Positions 44,290 to 55,900 of a stretch of 64,000 nucleotides of DNA are shown in pieces. The notes beneath the pieces are model-generated. The model made no database searches. It saw nothing but the letters and a program-made list of their open reading frames with translations, and was not told the DNA's origin. The number at the start of each line of letters is the position of its first letter. Position 1 is the stretch's first letter. This DNA is from Bolinopsis microptera (Eukaryota; Ctenophora; Tentaculata; Lobata; Bolinopsidae). The stretch is from positions 15,102,169 through 15,166,168 of the forward strand of contig NC_087072.1 in assembly GCF_026151205.1 (NCBI RefSeq), given 5' to 3'. A program made the position numbers and the translations under genes.

Positions 44290-45544
44290 ATGCCCGTTCA
44301 TAAATCAAAAGAATTTGAAGAGGTTCATATCAAAGAGGTGATGACAGAATCCCAACGGTTTGACACTTGGCCCCCTTCAGTATGCATTTGCAAATATGAG
44401 GACGATGCCGAAAAATACAATCCGAAAGATGACGGCTTATCGAATAAACAGTCAGAATTGGGTTATGAACACTTAAGAAACCAAGTCTCAAACGGTAAAG
44501 TTGTAAAGACGGAGGATGTCACGAATATGTACGGAGTACTTGTTAAAGCTGAACCTTTGGACTATAAGACTATAAGAAATTACAGTGTGATAGTTGTAAC
44601 CTTCCGATCACACCATTTCACAAATCGCCTGCTGAAGAAAAGTCCACTTCTGTTCCTGCAACTCCTGAGCCTCATGGCAAGGTTTTTGACCCTCCACCAA
44701 TTAGAGAGACAGTCCCGTCTGAGCCTGGACTGAAGTCAGCTAAGCTTGTTAAAAAACCTCACAAATGTACACTGTGTGACTACAAGACTGATGCGCCTGG
44801 CAATTTGAAAATACACATCAGGAAGCACACGGGTGAACGACCTTATAAATGTGATATTTGCAGCTACACATCTTCTAGAAAAGGCAATCTGACCAGTCAC
44901 AAACAAACTCACGCGAAGAACCGAACCAGAGAAGGACCTTACAAGTGCGATATGTGTAGCTATTCAGCTGCATGTAAAAGTAGTCTGGTTATTCACAAAC
45001 GAACTCATACCGGAGAAAAACCATACAAATGTGATATTTGCAGCTATTTAACTGCCCGAAGTGGGGATCTTAATATCCACAAACTAACACACACAGGAGA
45101 GAAACCTCATCGCTGTACTGTTTGTGATTATCGTGCCAGAACGGTCGGAACTTTAAAAAGGCATATATTGAGTCATAATAAAGAAAAGCGTTTTAGATGT
45201 GTGATTTTAAAACTAACCGAGCAGAGAATCTAAAAGATCACAAGAGGTTACATAATGGAGAGAAGCCTTCTGAATTGTGCTGTGACATGTGCAACTATTC
45301 GACCTGTCGGAGATTGGATCTCTCTAAACACAAACGGATACACACCGGAGAGAACCCTTATTCTTGTAATATTTGTTATTATAAATGCTCTCAATCGTCT
45401 TCTCTCAATCGTCATTTGTTGACTCATAGCAGACCAAAGCCGTATCGTTGTGAATATTGTGTCTATAATCCTAAGTCTAAGGACCAATTGTTAAGACATG
45501 TACAGACTAGGCAAATGCGTCCTCACAAAATCAGAAGTGAATAA
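44290..45544 (+). pseudogene. C2H2 zinc-finger gene, copy 2 with two frameshifts
   Basis: It is nearly identical to 42557-43852 but carries an 8-bp tandem duplication (GACTATAA-type, about 44570) and a 7-bp deletion (about 45200, inside finger 6). The frame is thereby split into three pieces (44290-44733, through the finger region to 45233, and 45197-45544). It has one copy of the PPPIRETVP unit instead of two. A shortened finger-only protein from the internal ATG at 44805 is possible but unproven. Confidence 0.8.
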
Positions 45545-46276
45545 ATAATTATAACTAAAGTTAAATCCCAGGAAATTCATAAGTTATTATAAATTGGATT
45601 GATTTTTAAATGCATCTCGATTGGCAGATCTTACTAAGAATCATTTTAAAGAAGACCGCACATTCTAAATCAGTGCACTACAAATACGTATTAAATCACT
45701 GTCTCACCGATGTTGACTTCATACTGTGTGCTTATTTTGTCTGGAATATTTTTAGTGCTTATTTTAAAACCCTCTGGTTTATTATGTTTATTTTTAACAT
45801 AACCCACATAACAATGATAATATATTCTGATGAATTGTGATTTTTCGAATTCTATACAGCATGATGTAGCGAGTCGACTTTATCTTAATCTCTAATATAC
45901 ATGTTTAATCATTTTATGTTATTATGAAATGACTTATTATCAAGCAATTTATTTGGTTTAACTGATTTAAAGCTCAATTTTCTGGATAATTATTACACAT
46001 TTTATGATATCCGATCTATAGCATCTCAAGATCTAAAATAGAGACTTATAAAATAAGATGCCCATGCCATCCACATTCTAAACAAAGATCATGACGTTTC
46101 AAAATCTACTGAGTTTTGAGTAGGTGCTTGAGAATGATTTACTGTCTGTACAATTAGTTGCTCGCTCAAAATTTTCCTCCACTCAAATCTCAACAAAACA
46201 AATACTGCACCATTCTCATCATGTACTAGTCTTTCTTTACATCAATGTCCACACTATGTATTAGACCTCCTTTTAT
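45545..46276. other. Non-coding flank of zinc-finger copy 2
   Basis: Related to the 3' flank of the gene at 47518 (49,540-49,830), which shows that the third copy came from the same duplication series. A short open frame at 45610 is shared by chance. Confidence 0.5.
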
Positions 46277-46441
46277 TTAATGCCGTTGGTTGGGCTCTGC
46301 AGCAGCTTTCTTCTTGAGCTCAAGCAAAAGTTTGCGATGTTCGGCTCTCTGTTCTTCTGTGCGATCGGGTGACAGGAACACTGTCTGGTGCTTTTCAGGA
46401 TTGCGAATTTCCCTAGACTTACTACCTTTGTTGGTAATATT
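46277..46441 (-). pseudogene. LINE ORF1-type C-terminal remnant
   Basis: On the minus strand the frame from about 46441 to the TAA at 46277 reads a basic segment containing FLSPDRTEEQRAEHRKLLLE, followed by LKKK. This is the ending found in ORF1-type proteins of many L1-like elements ('Y.SPDLT..ER...R.L..ELK.R'). Nothing else of the element is visible. Confidence 0.5.
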
Positions 46442-46442
46442 A

Positions 46443-47253
46443 TGGGGGGTCTAATTTGGTCCTTTTCGGGCCAAAGAACCATATTTATAACAGTCCATAT
46501 TTTTACCCAAGGGTCGACCGAGTCCTCGACCTCGGCATCGGTTTTACCGAGGAATAGCGATTTTTCCTCGGCCTCGGTCAGGAGGACAATTCCTCGGTTT
46601 GCCTCGGCCTCGGTTAAAAATTAAGTTGCTGTTCCTCGGCCTCGGCGAAATTTTGAAAATTTTAAGGGCCGACCGAGTCCTCGACCTCGGCATCGGTTTT
46701 ACCGAGCAATAGCGATTTTTCCTCGGCCTCGGTCAGGAGGACAATTCCTCGGTTTGCCTCAACCTCGGTTAAAAATTAAGTTGCTATTCCTCGGCCTCGG
46801 CGAAATTTGAAAATTTTAAGGGTCGACCGAGTCCTCGACCTCGGCCTCGGTTTTACCGAGCAATAGCGATTTTTCCTCGGCCTCGGCCTTGTTAATATTT
46901 ACACGATGCAACTGAAAACTGAATTTTAATCACCAGATTTCGATAGCAGTCAACCCCATGTTCTCCATGTGTAGCAGAACAAATGTATTTTATTTCTATT
47001 TTCGATCGCATTTTGTGATAAACAATGATTTAATTGAGAACTTTGACACCTGATAGGGATCGGATATCTAATAAAAAATATTAAATTTGGTGTGAAAGCG
47101 GCAATGTGGTTATAATTGCGAAAAAAATTTGATCAATATTTTCGATTTGAGATTTTTTCACGGAAAGTCGCAGTTAAGATTCAATTTAATATTGGGGGTC
47201 AAATTTGGTTCTTTTTGGGCCAAAGAACCATATTTATAACAGTCCATATTTTG
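46443..47253 (+). repeat. 155-bp CCTCGG repeats between 60-bp direct repeats
   Basis: Three units of about 155 bp start with CGACCGAGTCCTCGACCTCG-like sequence at 46513, 46668 and 46823, each full of CCTCGG(C/T) words. They are enclosed by direct repeats sharing GGGCCAAAGAACCATATTTA, at 46443-46505 and 47192-47253. Short open frames through it are low complexity. Confidence 0.75.
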
Positions 47254-47517
47254 AACACCCATAAATTCCCCTCCCCCTCCATAATATGTATTAACGACTA
47301 AGGCCAAGGTACTAATATCCGCTGTACAATGCGATAAGACTTTACGATAACATCAGTTAAAAGAAGTTGATAAGGTAATCATGTTCCGGGAGTGCGTGTA
47401 AGAATGTAGGCGTGTGCCCATACATTTTCTGATTATTCCATATCCTTATATCCGATTTAAATTGTTGGCATTATGATTATTTAACTCAAATAACTACAGG
47501 ATAAAAATAGCACTATT
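47254..47517. other. Upstream region of the recombinase-domain gene
   Basis: AT-rich; presumably the promoter and 5' UTR. No motif stands out. Confidence 0.4.
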
Positions 47518-49515
47518 ATGTCAGGCCTAAGATTTTATATTCCTTCATTAGAAGAGACAGAAAATTTTGCTCAAAATCTGTTATCAGCATCAACGAGAAA
47601 AAAGACTGAAGGTGACATAAGAACTATAACCTCATTTATGGCAGCAAAAGCTGCACATCTTCGCAATAGTGGAGAAGATCCTTCGTTTTGGGAGAAACCT
47701 GTAATTGAGCTATCCGAGGAAGAACTTGTTACAACTATGAAGAATTTCGCAATCGGGGCTCGTACTGAAAAAGGTACGGCGTACGAGCCAGTATCTTTAC
47801 AAACCTTCTGGTATAGCTTAAAACGTCATTTAAAACCAACCCGCATGGATTTCAGCAAACAGATATTCAGCCAGGTTACAGACCAGCTGAAATGTGTTTT
47901 TAAGAAACTCCGGTCTGAGGGGGGAGGACAAGGGCTGAAGACATATAATGGGCTCACAGTTGAAGAGATTAACGTTCTCTTTTCATCAAAGTGTGCAGGC
48001 GCTCACCACCCACGGGCTCTCATTAACGCCCTTGTGATTTATGTCATGTGGATGGGGCGTAGAGGAATGAAGGAGCTACATAAGCTGAAGTATGGGGACC
48101 TTTACATCACCAACAGTAATGGTCACACCTTTGTGAACCTTCGGGATGTTCAGGCCAAAAATAGGCAAGGACAAAATCCGCAAGACCAAAATCACAATAG
48201 CGGCTCCCTCTGCGGAATAAAAGAGAAGTTCAAGTGTCCGGTGACGCTGCTGACGCTGTATAGCTTAAAACGTCCTGAAGCTATGAAAACACCGGAGTCA
48301 CCGTTATTCCTGAGCTGCAATACCAAAGCTTATAAAGATTATCGGCGCGAATTCGATGGTGAACCATGGTACATTTCCACAAGAATGGGACAGAATACCC
48401 TGTCCAAAATCGTGAATGACATGGTGACTGCCAGCGGTTTGTCGGTTGATGGAAGAAAGATAACCAACACATCCATCCGAAAGAACACTGCGAGCATTCT
48501 ATCAGAGGGAGGCCTTTCCAGCAAGGAAATCCATCTCTCCATCAACCCAGCAAAAGCAACAAACCTTCTACTCTTAAGCGATGTATCATATAATGATCTT
48601 CCAGAAACGCCACCAGTCCTAATAAGTTCACCTAAACCTACCGTTCACTATAGTACACAATTGCAACAGTCACACACAAAAAGACCGCTCTCTGATATTC
48701 AACCAACCTCCTCAAAGAGATCTAAGTTTGTTAAATCACCCTTACCCCCGAAAAACAAACATCCTCTCAAAAAACGTCTCCAACAAGCTGCACCTGACCA
48801 AGTAACTGTCCAACCTTCACTTCCGGCCCCTACTTCCTCACCTGCCACTGCAAATTTTCCGTCAGGAATGTCAGTTCAAACATCAGAAGAATTTGAGGAG
48901 GTTATTATCAAAGAGGAGATGACAGAATCCCAAACTTGGCCCTTTCCAGTATGCATTTGTAAATGTGAGGACGATGCCGACCGATACAATCCGAAAGATG
49001 ACGGCTTATCGAATAAACAGTCAGAATTGGGTTATGAACACTTAAGAAACCAAGTCTCAAACGGTAAAGTTGTAAAGACGGAGGATGTCACGAATATGTA
49101 CGGAGTACTTGTTAAAGCTGAACCTTTGGACTATAAAAAATTTCAGTGTGATACTTGTAACATTCCGATTACACTACTTCATAAATCGCATACTAAAGAA
49201 AAGTCCACTTCTGTTCCTGAAACTCGTGAGCCTCATGGCAAGGTTGTTGACCCTCCACCAATTAGAGAGACAGTCCCGTCTGATCCTGTTTACCCTCCAC
49301 CAATTAGAGAGACAGTCCCGTCTGAGCCTGTTTACCCTCCACCAATTAGAGAGACAGTCCCGTTTGAGCCTGTTTACCCTCCACCAATTAGAGAGACAGT
49401 CCAGTCTGAGTCTAGACTGATGTCAGCTGAGCTTATTAGCAAAATTCTTAAATGTGAACAGTGTGGACCTTTATGTCTGGAAATTTTAAAATGCACACCA
49501 GTAACCACTCCATGA
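47518..49515 (+). CDS. Crypton-type tyrosine recombinase domain fused to zinc-finger-gene tail
   Basis: A 665-residue single-exon protein. Residues about 10-370 form a phage-integrase-like tyrosine recombinase of the Crypton/DUF3504 kind. A SAM-like N-terminal part is followed by WMGRRGMKELHKLKYGD, with the first catalytic arginine near residue 181, and KITNTSIRKNTASILSEGG, with the second arginine at 321. The histidine usual in H..R is Thr318, and the later (G)H is replaced (SINPAKA), so catalysis is probably lost, as in domesticated animal relatives (KCTD1, QRICH1, ZMYM). From residue 451 the protein is the acidic SUMO-motif tail of the zinc-finger gene at 42557, with four PPPIRETVP units. 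It then stops in a broken first finger (KCEQCGPLC). It is likely a nuclear adaptor or DNA-binding protein. Confidence 0.8.
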   Translation: MSGLRFYIPSLEETENFAQNLLSASTRKKTEGDIRTITSFMAAKAAHLRNSGEDPSFWEKPVIELSEEELVTTMKNFAIGARTEKGTAYEPVSLQTFWYSLKRHLKPTRMDFSKQIFSQVTDQLKCVFKKLRSEGGGQGLKTYNGLTVEEINVLFSSKCAGAHHPRALINALVIYVMWMGRRGMKELHKLKYGDLYITNSNGHTFVNLRDVQAKNRQGQNPQDQNHNSGSLCGIKEKFKCPVTLLTLYSLKRPEAMKTPESPLFLSCNTKAYKDYRREFDGEPWYISTRMGQNTLSKIVNDMVTASGLSVDGRKITNTSIRKNTASILSEGGLSSKEIHLSINPAKATNLLLLSDVSYNDLPETPPVLISSPKPTVHYSTQLQQSHTKRPLSDIQPTSSKRSKFVKSPLPPKNKHPLKKRLQQAAPDQVTVQPSLPAPTSSPATANFPSGMSVQTSEEFEEVIIKEEMTESQTWPFPVCICKCEDDADRYNPKDDGLSNKQSELGYEHLRNQVSNGKVVKTEDVTNMYGVLVKAEPLDYKKFQCDTCNIPITLLHKSHTKEKSTSVPETREPHGKVVDPPPIRETVPSDPVYPPPIRETVPSEPVYPPPIRETVPFEPVYPPPIRETVQSESRLMSAELISKILKCEQCGPLCLEILKCTPVTTP

Positions 49516-52500
49516 CTCCAAGACCGATTGTTAAAACAAAAGTTAAATCCCAGGAAATGTATGAAATTGAAATTAGAAAAGCTTCATAAGTTATTATAAA
49601 TTGGATTGATTTTTAAATGCATTTCGATTGGCGGATCTTACTAAGAATCCTTTTAAAGAAGACCGCACATTCTAAATCAGTGCACTACAAATACTTATTA
49701 AATCACTGTCTCACAGAGGTTGACTTCATACTGTGTGCTTATTTTGTCCGGAATATTTGTAATTCTTATTTTAAAACCCTCTAGTTTTTTATGTTTATTT
49801 TACCCACATAACAATGATAATATATTCGTATGGATTGTGATTTTTTGACTTTATCTTAATTTCCAATTTCAATTTTAATGTTCTTATAAAATGTCTATTT
49901 AATATTGTCTCAAGATCTGATCGGCTGCCAAAATTAAGACTCATGAGTTTAGATGCCATATAAGATTTAATTATAACTCAACGAATTTACAATTTATCCC
50001 ATGTATCAGTTATTATAGATGGCAGAATCAAGAAAAGAAGAAAACTCGGCTGTTAGCTCTCATTACTGTACAGGATTGGCCACATGAGAGCTGTGAAAGT
50101 AAGTACCTCCTTTTGCTAATGATATTACTGTCGTCCGCGAGAATGTAACATGCACCATTGATCTCACAGCTGATTTCAATTAAGTAATAGGAATGACATT
50201 AGTTTCAATATTTTACAGCCTTGAGCTGGAGCCAACTTTTATAACATTTAGTTAAATGTCCAAGCAAACTAATATTCGACTACAGTAGTCAGACTTCTAG
50301 AGATGTTTGAGTTCATGCTGGATCTTCACACACCGTCACAACAGACTCATTAGTTCATATAATAGAATCCGCAAAGCATCCTGCTTCTACTGTAACATAA
50401 CGGCGTACGTGATACAGCTATCCTTAATCCTTACCAAAACTACTCAAAATATAGTTGATGTTATAACGTCTGTTTTTACTGGTCAACTATTGACTGTTTT
50501 AATTACAGTTTCTCTTGTGAAGTTATTCCTCGGTTTATAGTGGCGCCTTACCTGGCATGATGCGTATCTTCAATATGTTTCTTAATGCGTTTCTACTCTC
50601 TGTTAAAGCTGTTCCGAAAGAACAAAACAAATCAATCATGACCGACCTGTCACAGTTGGAAATAGCTGTTGTTGGAACGCGCGAAACTTCAACCGCGGAT
50701 TATGTTGTCACTTTCATCCGCGCGCGCGCGCGCGTCGGCCGCAATGCACATGTTTTAATTTTGCGATTTTATTTAAGCGCGCTTACACTTATTACATTAT
50801 GATTATGCAATCATGTAGGTCACGTACGTCCACATATGAATGTATTCTTGAAGCCTAAAGCCCGAGCCCCGACGGCCGACAAAGATTTGTGAAATTGAGT
50901 TTCACCGAAACATATTACCGTGGAATTCCACCATAACCATAATTCCACCGTAATGTGTTTCGGAGGGATTCTACAGACCTGTGTCGGGCTCCTTTGATAG
51001 TGCCCTGATAACGACAGCTAGTATAGCTAGCTCAGCTATCCGATTACTAAGTATGTTATATATTAAGATCTTTCCGCATCCGTTGATGCTCCCTAACTTT
51101 GGCGGGAAGCCACATAGACATACTTTATTATGTTGGTTGTTAATGATGACACCGCATTTATCGTAACGCAGTAAAATGGTAAAATGGAAAGAAGCTTAGC
51201 AGATTCAAGATTCAAGGTGGTCAATATCACTTAGATAAGAATATAGCCCTGTGTAAGAAAAAAGGTGCCAAGTGAGGTTTAAGTGCAGGTAACAGTTCCG
51301 CCAATTTCAATACAGAAATCACATCAGGGGATCGGTCTGTCACAATTATTGTTGTTCTCAACTCACAAATTCACAGATTAAAGTACGAAACACTGTTTAT
51401 TTTTTGAAAACCAAATTTGTTCTCGGAATTTAAAAAGTAGATGACTGGTGGATTTTTAGAATATTGGAAGCCCTCCAGCTCATGCGAAAGTAAATAAGAT
51501 TCCTTTTTCAAGCTGTTTGTTTGTTTTTTGATAACCTCTTTGACACCTAACTCTATCAAATCCCTTTGGAAGGTTAAATAAATCAACTTAGAACAATTAT
51601 TCATTTTGCAACCCTACCCCCTAAAAATAAAAGTACTGCAGAGTTTTCATCGTGTTTTACACATTGTATGTGATTTTGTATTATGGCTCGTTATCAAGTT
51701 GGGTTTATTCCTGCAGCAATATATTAAATTGTGTTAAGTGATTGTGGTGCTGGAAGTTGCACCCTAACAGTTCCCAGGAACCAATCGAATCCTTTGCAGG
51801 ATGGTAACACGATATCAAACTTTATTGCAGTAAAAACCGTACTTCGGGTCCATGTTCGCATTTCACCTCTTACTTATCTTTAATTTAATTTTCACACCTA
51901 TTACATTATCATATTGTACCAAATTGGCGACAACAAATTAAGGACATAATTCATTCTTAGCCATCCTCCCCTTAGTAATTAGTATAGCGTCTTACTTAGA
52001 TATCAGTGTTTGCACAAATGTTTGCCAATTTGAAACTTCGTGTAAACAAGTATAATGATATTCAGGTGCTATCATAAGATTCTTGATATTTCTTGAATGA
52101 TTCTGTCTGCGAGAATTAAGGAATTGGCCCTGAACGCGAACCAATGGTACGGTACGTCGCAGATGTTAATTGATTTATTTAAAGTTGTTATGGAGGGCCG
52201 AGGAGACGAAAATATCTACGTTATCTCCATCCCTCCTATTCGATTACTCTAATTGCTCTCCCTCGTTCACATCCGTAACGCTGTCCTTACCTTTCCGGAG
52301 TTCAGTCAAACCCGAGGTATCGTCGACGTGAAAGAAACAGAAATCGTAATTTATTGCATCAAAGTAGTGCTAGTTTCGTAATCGTTAGGCTTCTGTGTTA
52401 TAACCGTATAACCACCCTGAGCTTTCTAATTCTTCCGTGTTGCCACCATGAGTTTTTTTGCCGATAAGACCATGATAACGGCTCATGACCTTCACGTTAC

Positions 52501-52950
52501 ATTATGATTAATCTTTAATTGGTACTTTCCTGACATTGTCGACCATTACATGTATGATAATTAGATTATTTCGTGTAAGATTTCATTATATCATTTAACT
52601 TCCTTGTTGTAGCTGGCTATCAAAAGTTTACTTCAATAGTAATACACTCAGTTGAAAGTTTTATTCTCCAATTCATATCCGGCTGGATTACTTTAGTATT
52701 TGATTTCGTTGTATTAAATTGGGGTTTAGTGAACCTTAACAAATTATAAATTGAATATGGTAGATTAAAAGTTTCAAATACAGGGTTCAGCTGCAAAGTC
52801 CATGTTCTGTTTCAACAGTATTACCTCACTCTACTTTTTTTTCACTCATATTTAAAGTATTATATTCGATCTTGTTCAATACTAGTATTACAACGAAGTA
52901 GGGCCATCCTCCACGTCCTGAGTGACTAAAACATCTCGTCTACCCTATAG
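49516..52950. other. 3.4-kb gene-free region
   Basis: The first 0.35 kb repeats the flank of the zinc-finger copies. Further on there is a 23-bp inverted repeat, CCGAAACATATTACCGTGGA at 50905 matched by its complement at 50941-50963, a (CG)n run at about 50,720, and otherwise AT-rich sequence. Short open frames here lack protein-like features. Confidence 0.5.
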
Positions 52951-55900
52951 ATGACGGTGTTAAAACATGCTATCTTGGTGGCTATGCTGGCTGTCACTGT
53001 CTTCTCAGAGAAACTATCGTACACACCTACTCAGTACCCAGCTACTACCACTCAGGAAGGTAAACAATTTGTTGGTTGCTGAATCGTTGATGCTGGAAAC
53101 CATGGTGCAAAATTGTTTTGACACGTGGCACACTGTATTGACAATTCAAATTCTAGTGTCAGTGCCACTTGACTTGTTCATGATTTCTTTAATCTATTTC
53201 AAATATTAGGAGATGACAATGTTATGTTACATGCGACCTCTACCAAGACATTCATAATGATTCAGTTCAATAACTTTTCGTATTCTGTCGTGTTCTCTCC
53301 TTTTAAAACTGTAAAGCTGTAGTTTTATAACAACTCTAAAACTCTGGAATATTCATGGATTTAACTTCATAAGAGATTAGATACACAGAAGGCATTTGAT
53401 GATATGAAATACATTCTGTGTATCAAATTGATATCAAACGCTTAATCCCAAGATGAAATTCAATTGACACATTGAACGCGGGTAATTCTTTTTTTAAAGA
53501 TGCTTCCTTTCAGGTATTGACTGTATGTGTCTACCCTGTTCAGAAAATGTTCACTTCTACACAAAACACACTCAGAACGACTTCTGTGATGCATCAGCAG
53601 GTAAAACAGTAAAGCTTTATTGTGAATCAAAAGGAAAAATCGTGGAAAGGATTTCTTTGAAAAGACAATCTTATGTGGCCAAGTTTCCATTTCAGCAGCC
53701 AAGTTTCTATTAAACCATGTTGTATAGCTTTTCAGAATAAAAAACTTTTGTTTACTCGTTTTTGGAATACTTTCATTTGACCAAAACCCATAATCATGGG
53801 TAGAGTGGACCGCTGTCAGTGTCTCTCTTTCCCAAACAAAAGGAAATGATATCAATGTGATTGACCGTCTGCAAATGCAAAATGATACCGAGAATGAAGT
53901 CGGTTGCTCGCTTTTCCCATTCATTCGCGGCTTACGAATTGTAATAAGTTTCGATTAATTACATCAATCACATGCTGTAAAAATCTCTTTGGGTTGCGTT
54001 CGGGTCGATACCTAGTATTTCGGGATAAGGGTGGTAGTTACTGTCCAATTAGCTGATGTTTATTGAATCTTTATTGCCCGAGTACAGCTGCCTTCGGGTA
54101 GTTACTAGTTATTCTTAATATATTACAATTGTAAATGAATGGGAAAAGTGAGCGACCGATTTCATTCTAGGTATCATTTTGCATTTGCGGACGGTTATTC
54201 AAATTAATATCATTTCCTTGTGTTTGGGAAAGAGAGACACTGGCAGCGGTCCACTCTACCCATGATTATGGGTTTTGGTCAAATATCATCTCTTTTTTAT
54301 TATAATTTCAGGGTTCTTTACAGAGTCGAAATGTAAACTCATAACTTCATTGATAAGGAGGTAATTTGAATGATTTCGAAATTTTACCTTTGAAAACATT
54401 TCCTTGTGTTTAGGTAAGCATATCTGTCGATCACTGACTGAATATGCCACTTTATACTCATTCAAGTTGGCATTAAATTCAAATATAATGCCATTTAACT
54501 GTCGTGGGAAAGCAAAATTTGTTCGAAATCACGAATGAGCAAAATTCTCACCTTTCGCACGTGCAAACTTTGAGCGGACGTTGCGTGCGCATACAATATT
54601 GAACCACCGTAAATTTTTGCATGTTGATGTTTTATATATTGTCTAATAAGCATGCAAAGTTTCAAAAGATTTCAAAGAGTACTTAGATCACAAAGTTGAC
54701 AGAAAATGGTGAAAATAGCAATTTTCAGTGATTTTAGCAATTTTTATATCAATTTGGGCGTGTCCCCACGCGTGCAACGTTTTGATTTTCAACTTTAACA
54801 CTAGCCTAATGCACAATATAGACCTACTGGAAGCAGAACTGAGCTCCACAACCCAAGGGATGGCCCAACACCAGAAAATACTAAATCACAACTTTTATAT
54901 TTTTATAAAATTATTCTATTAAAAAGTACTAACTTCAATAGCGAAATCTTTATGAAGGAGCAAGGTAGGAAAACTTTCCGGTAGATTTTCAAAATGCTTG
55001 AACAATTATCTAACTTCTATATGCCCTAACATTTTGAATAAAATTATACCTTAAAGGTGTAAAATCAATTTGAAAAGTTGTCACTTCGTCAAAAATCAAG
55101 TTTTAAAAACGGTTTACTTAATGACGTCATCAAGTGGTGATTATGACGTTTAATTATTTGTTGATATAACGAAAACTAAAGTCTTAACAATTATCTTCAA
55201 GACCTGTGGTACGAAATGACTGTATCTTGAAAGCTTTTGAATCTACGGACACTTGAATGTAGCCTATAATTGACTGCCATATATACTTCACGACAATCTG
55301 TTGTAAAACAGGGGTTCCAGAAAACCCACTTCCCGATACTCCTGAAACTTGAACATTTTTTTACAATCGATTTGGTCAACATCTAGCTCAGATCTCTAAC
55401 TCTATGTTAACATGGTTTTTAAGGCACCTGAATAAGGCGATTTTGGGTTTTTTACCGAATTTTGTATAAGTATAATATAACAGTGCTGGGGGCGTATTTT
55501 GCGCAAATTTCTTAAAAACCTCCACATAACTATTTCTTATTCCTGTCATCTTTGACATTGAATTAGAATTTTTTTAGTAGTGGAACAGTAATACTAAGGT
55601 AATGGGACTACTGCGGACCCTCTACCGGCCAAACCTTGTTAACAAAGCCGCAGTCAAGGTTCGGTGAACGGTAGTTAAAAGCGCTTAAGGGACATAAGTC
55701 AAATTGGTAGAGCAACATCATGTAGTGGACATCTTAAGAAATGAGGAGTGGGTAGAATGTTAGGTTGCTCCTTTATAAATCGTCTTTTTCTCCGATAATA
55801 AGTTGACATCAAGTCTTGAAAATTATTCGAGAAGAATCTCGAATAATTTAGTTGCAGCGTGCCACATGGCTATCTAAACTGCAAACCCTACCCATTGCTG

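Noticed and set aside
50307-51166. Series of short open frames
   Set aside because: No signal peptides with credible starts, no domains, no splice structure; consistent with chance in AT-rich DNA.
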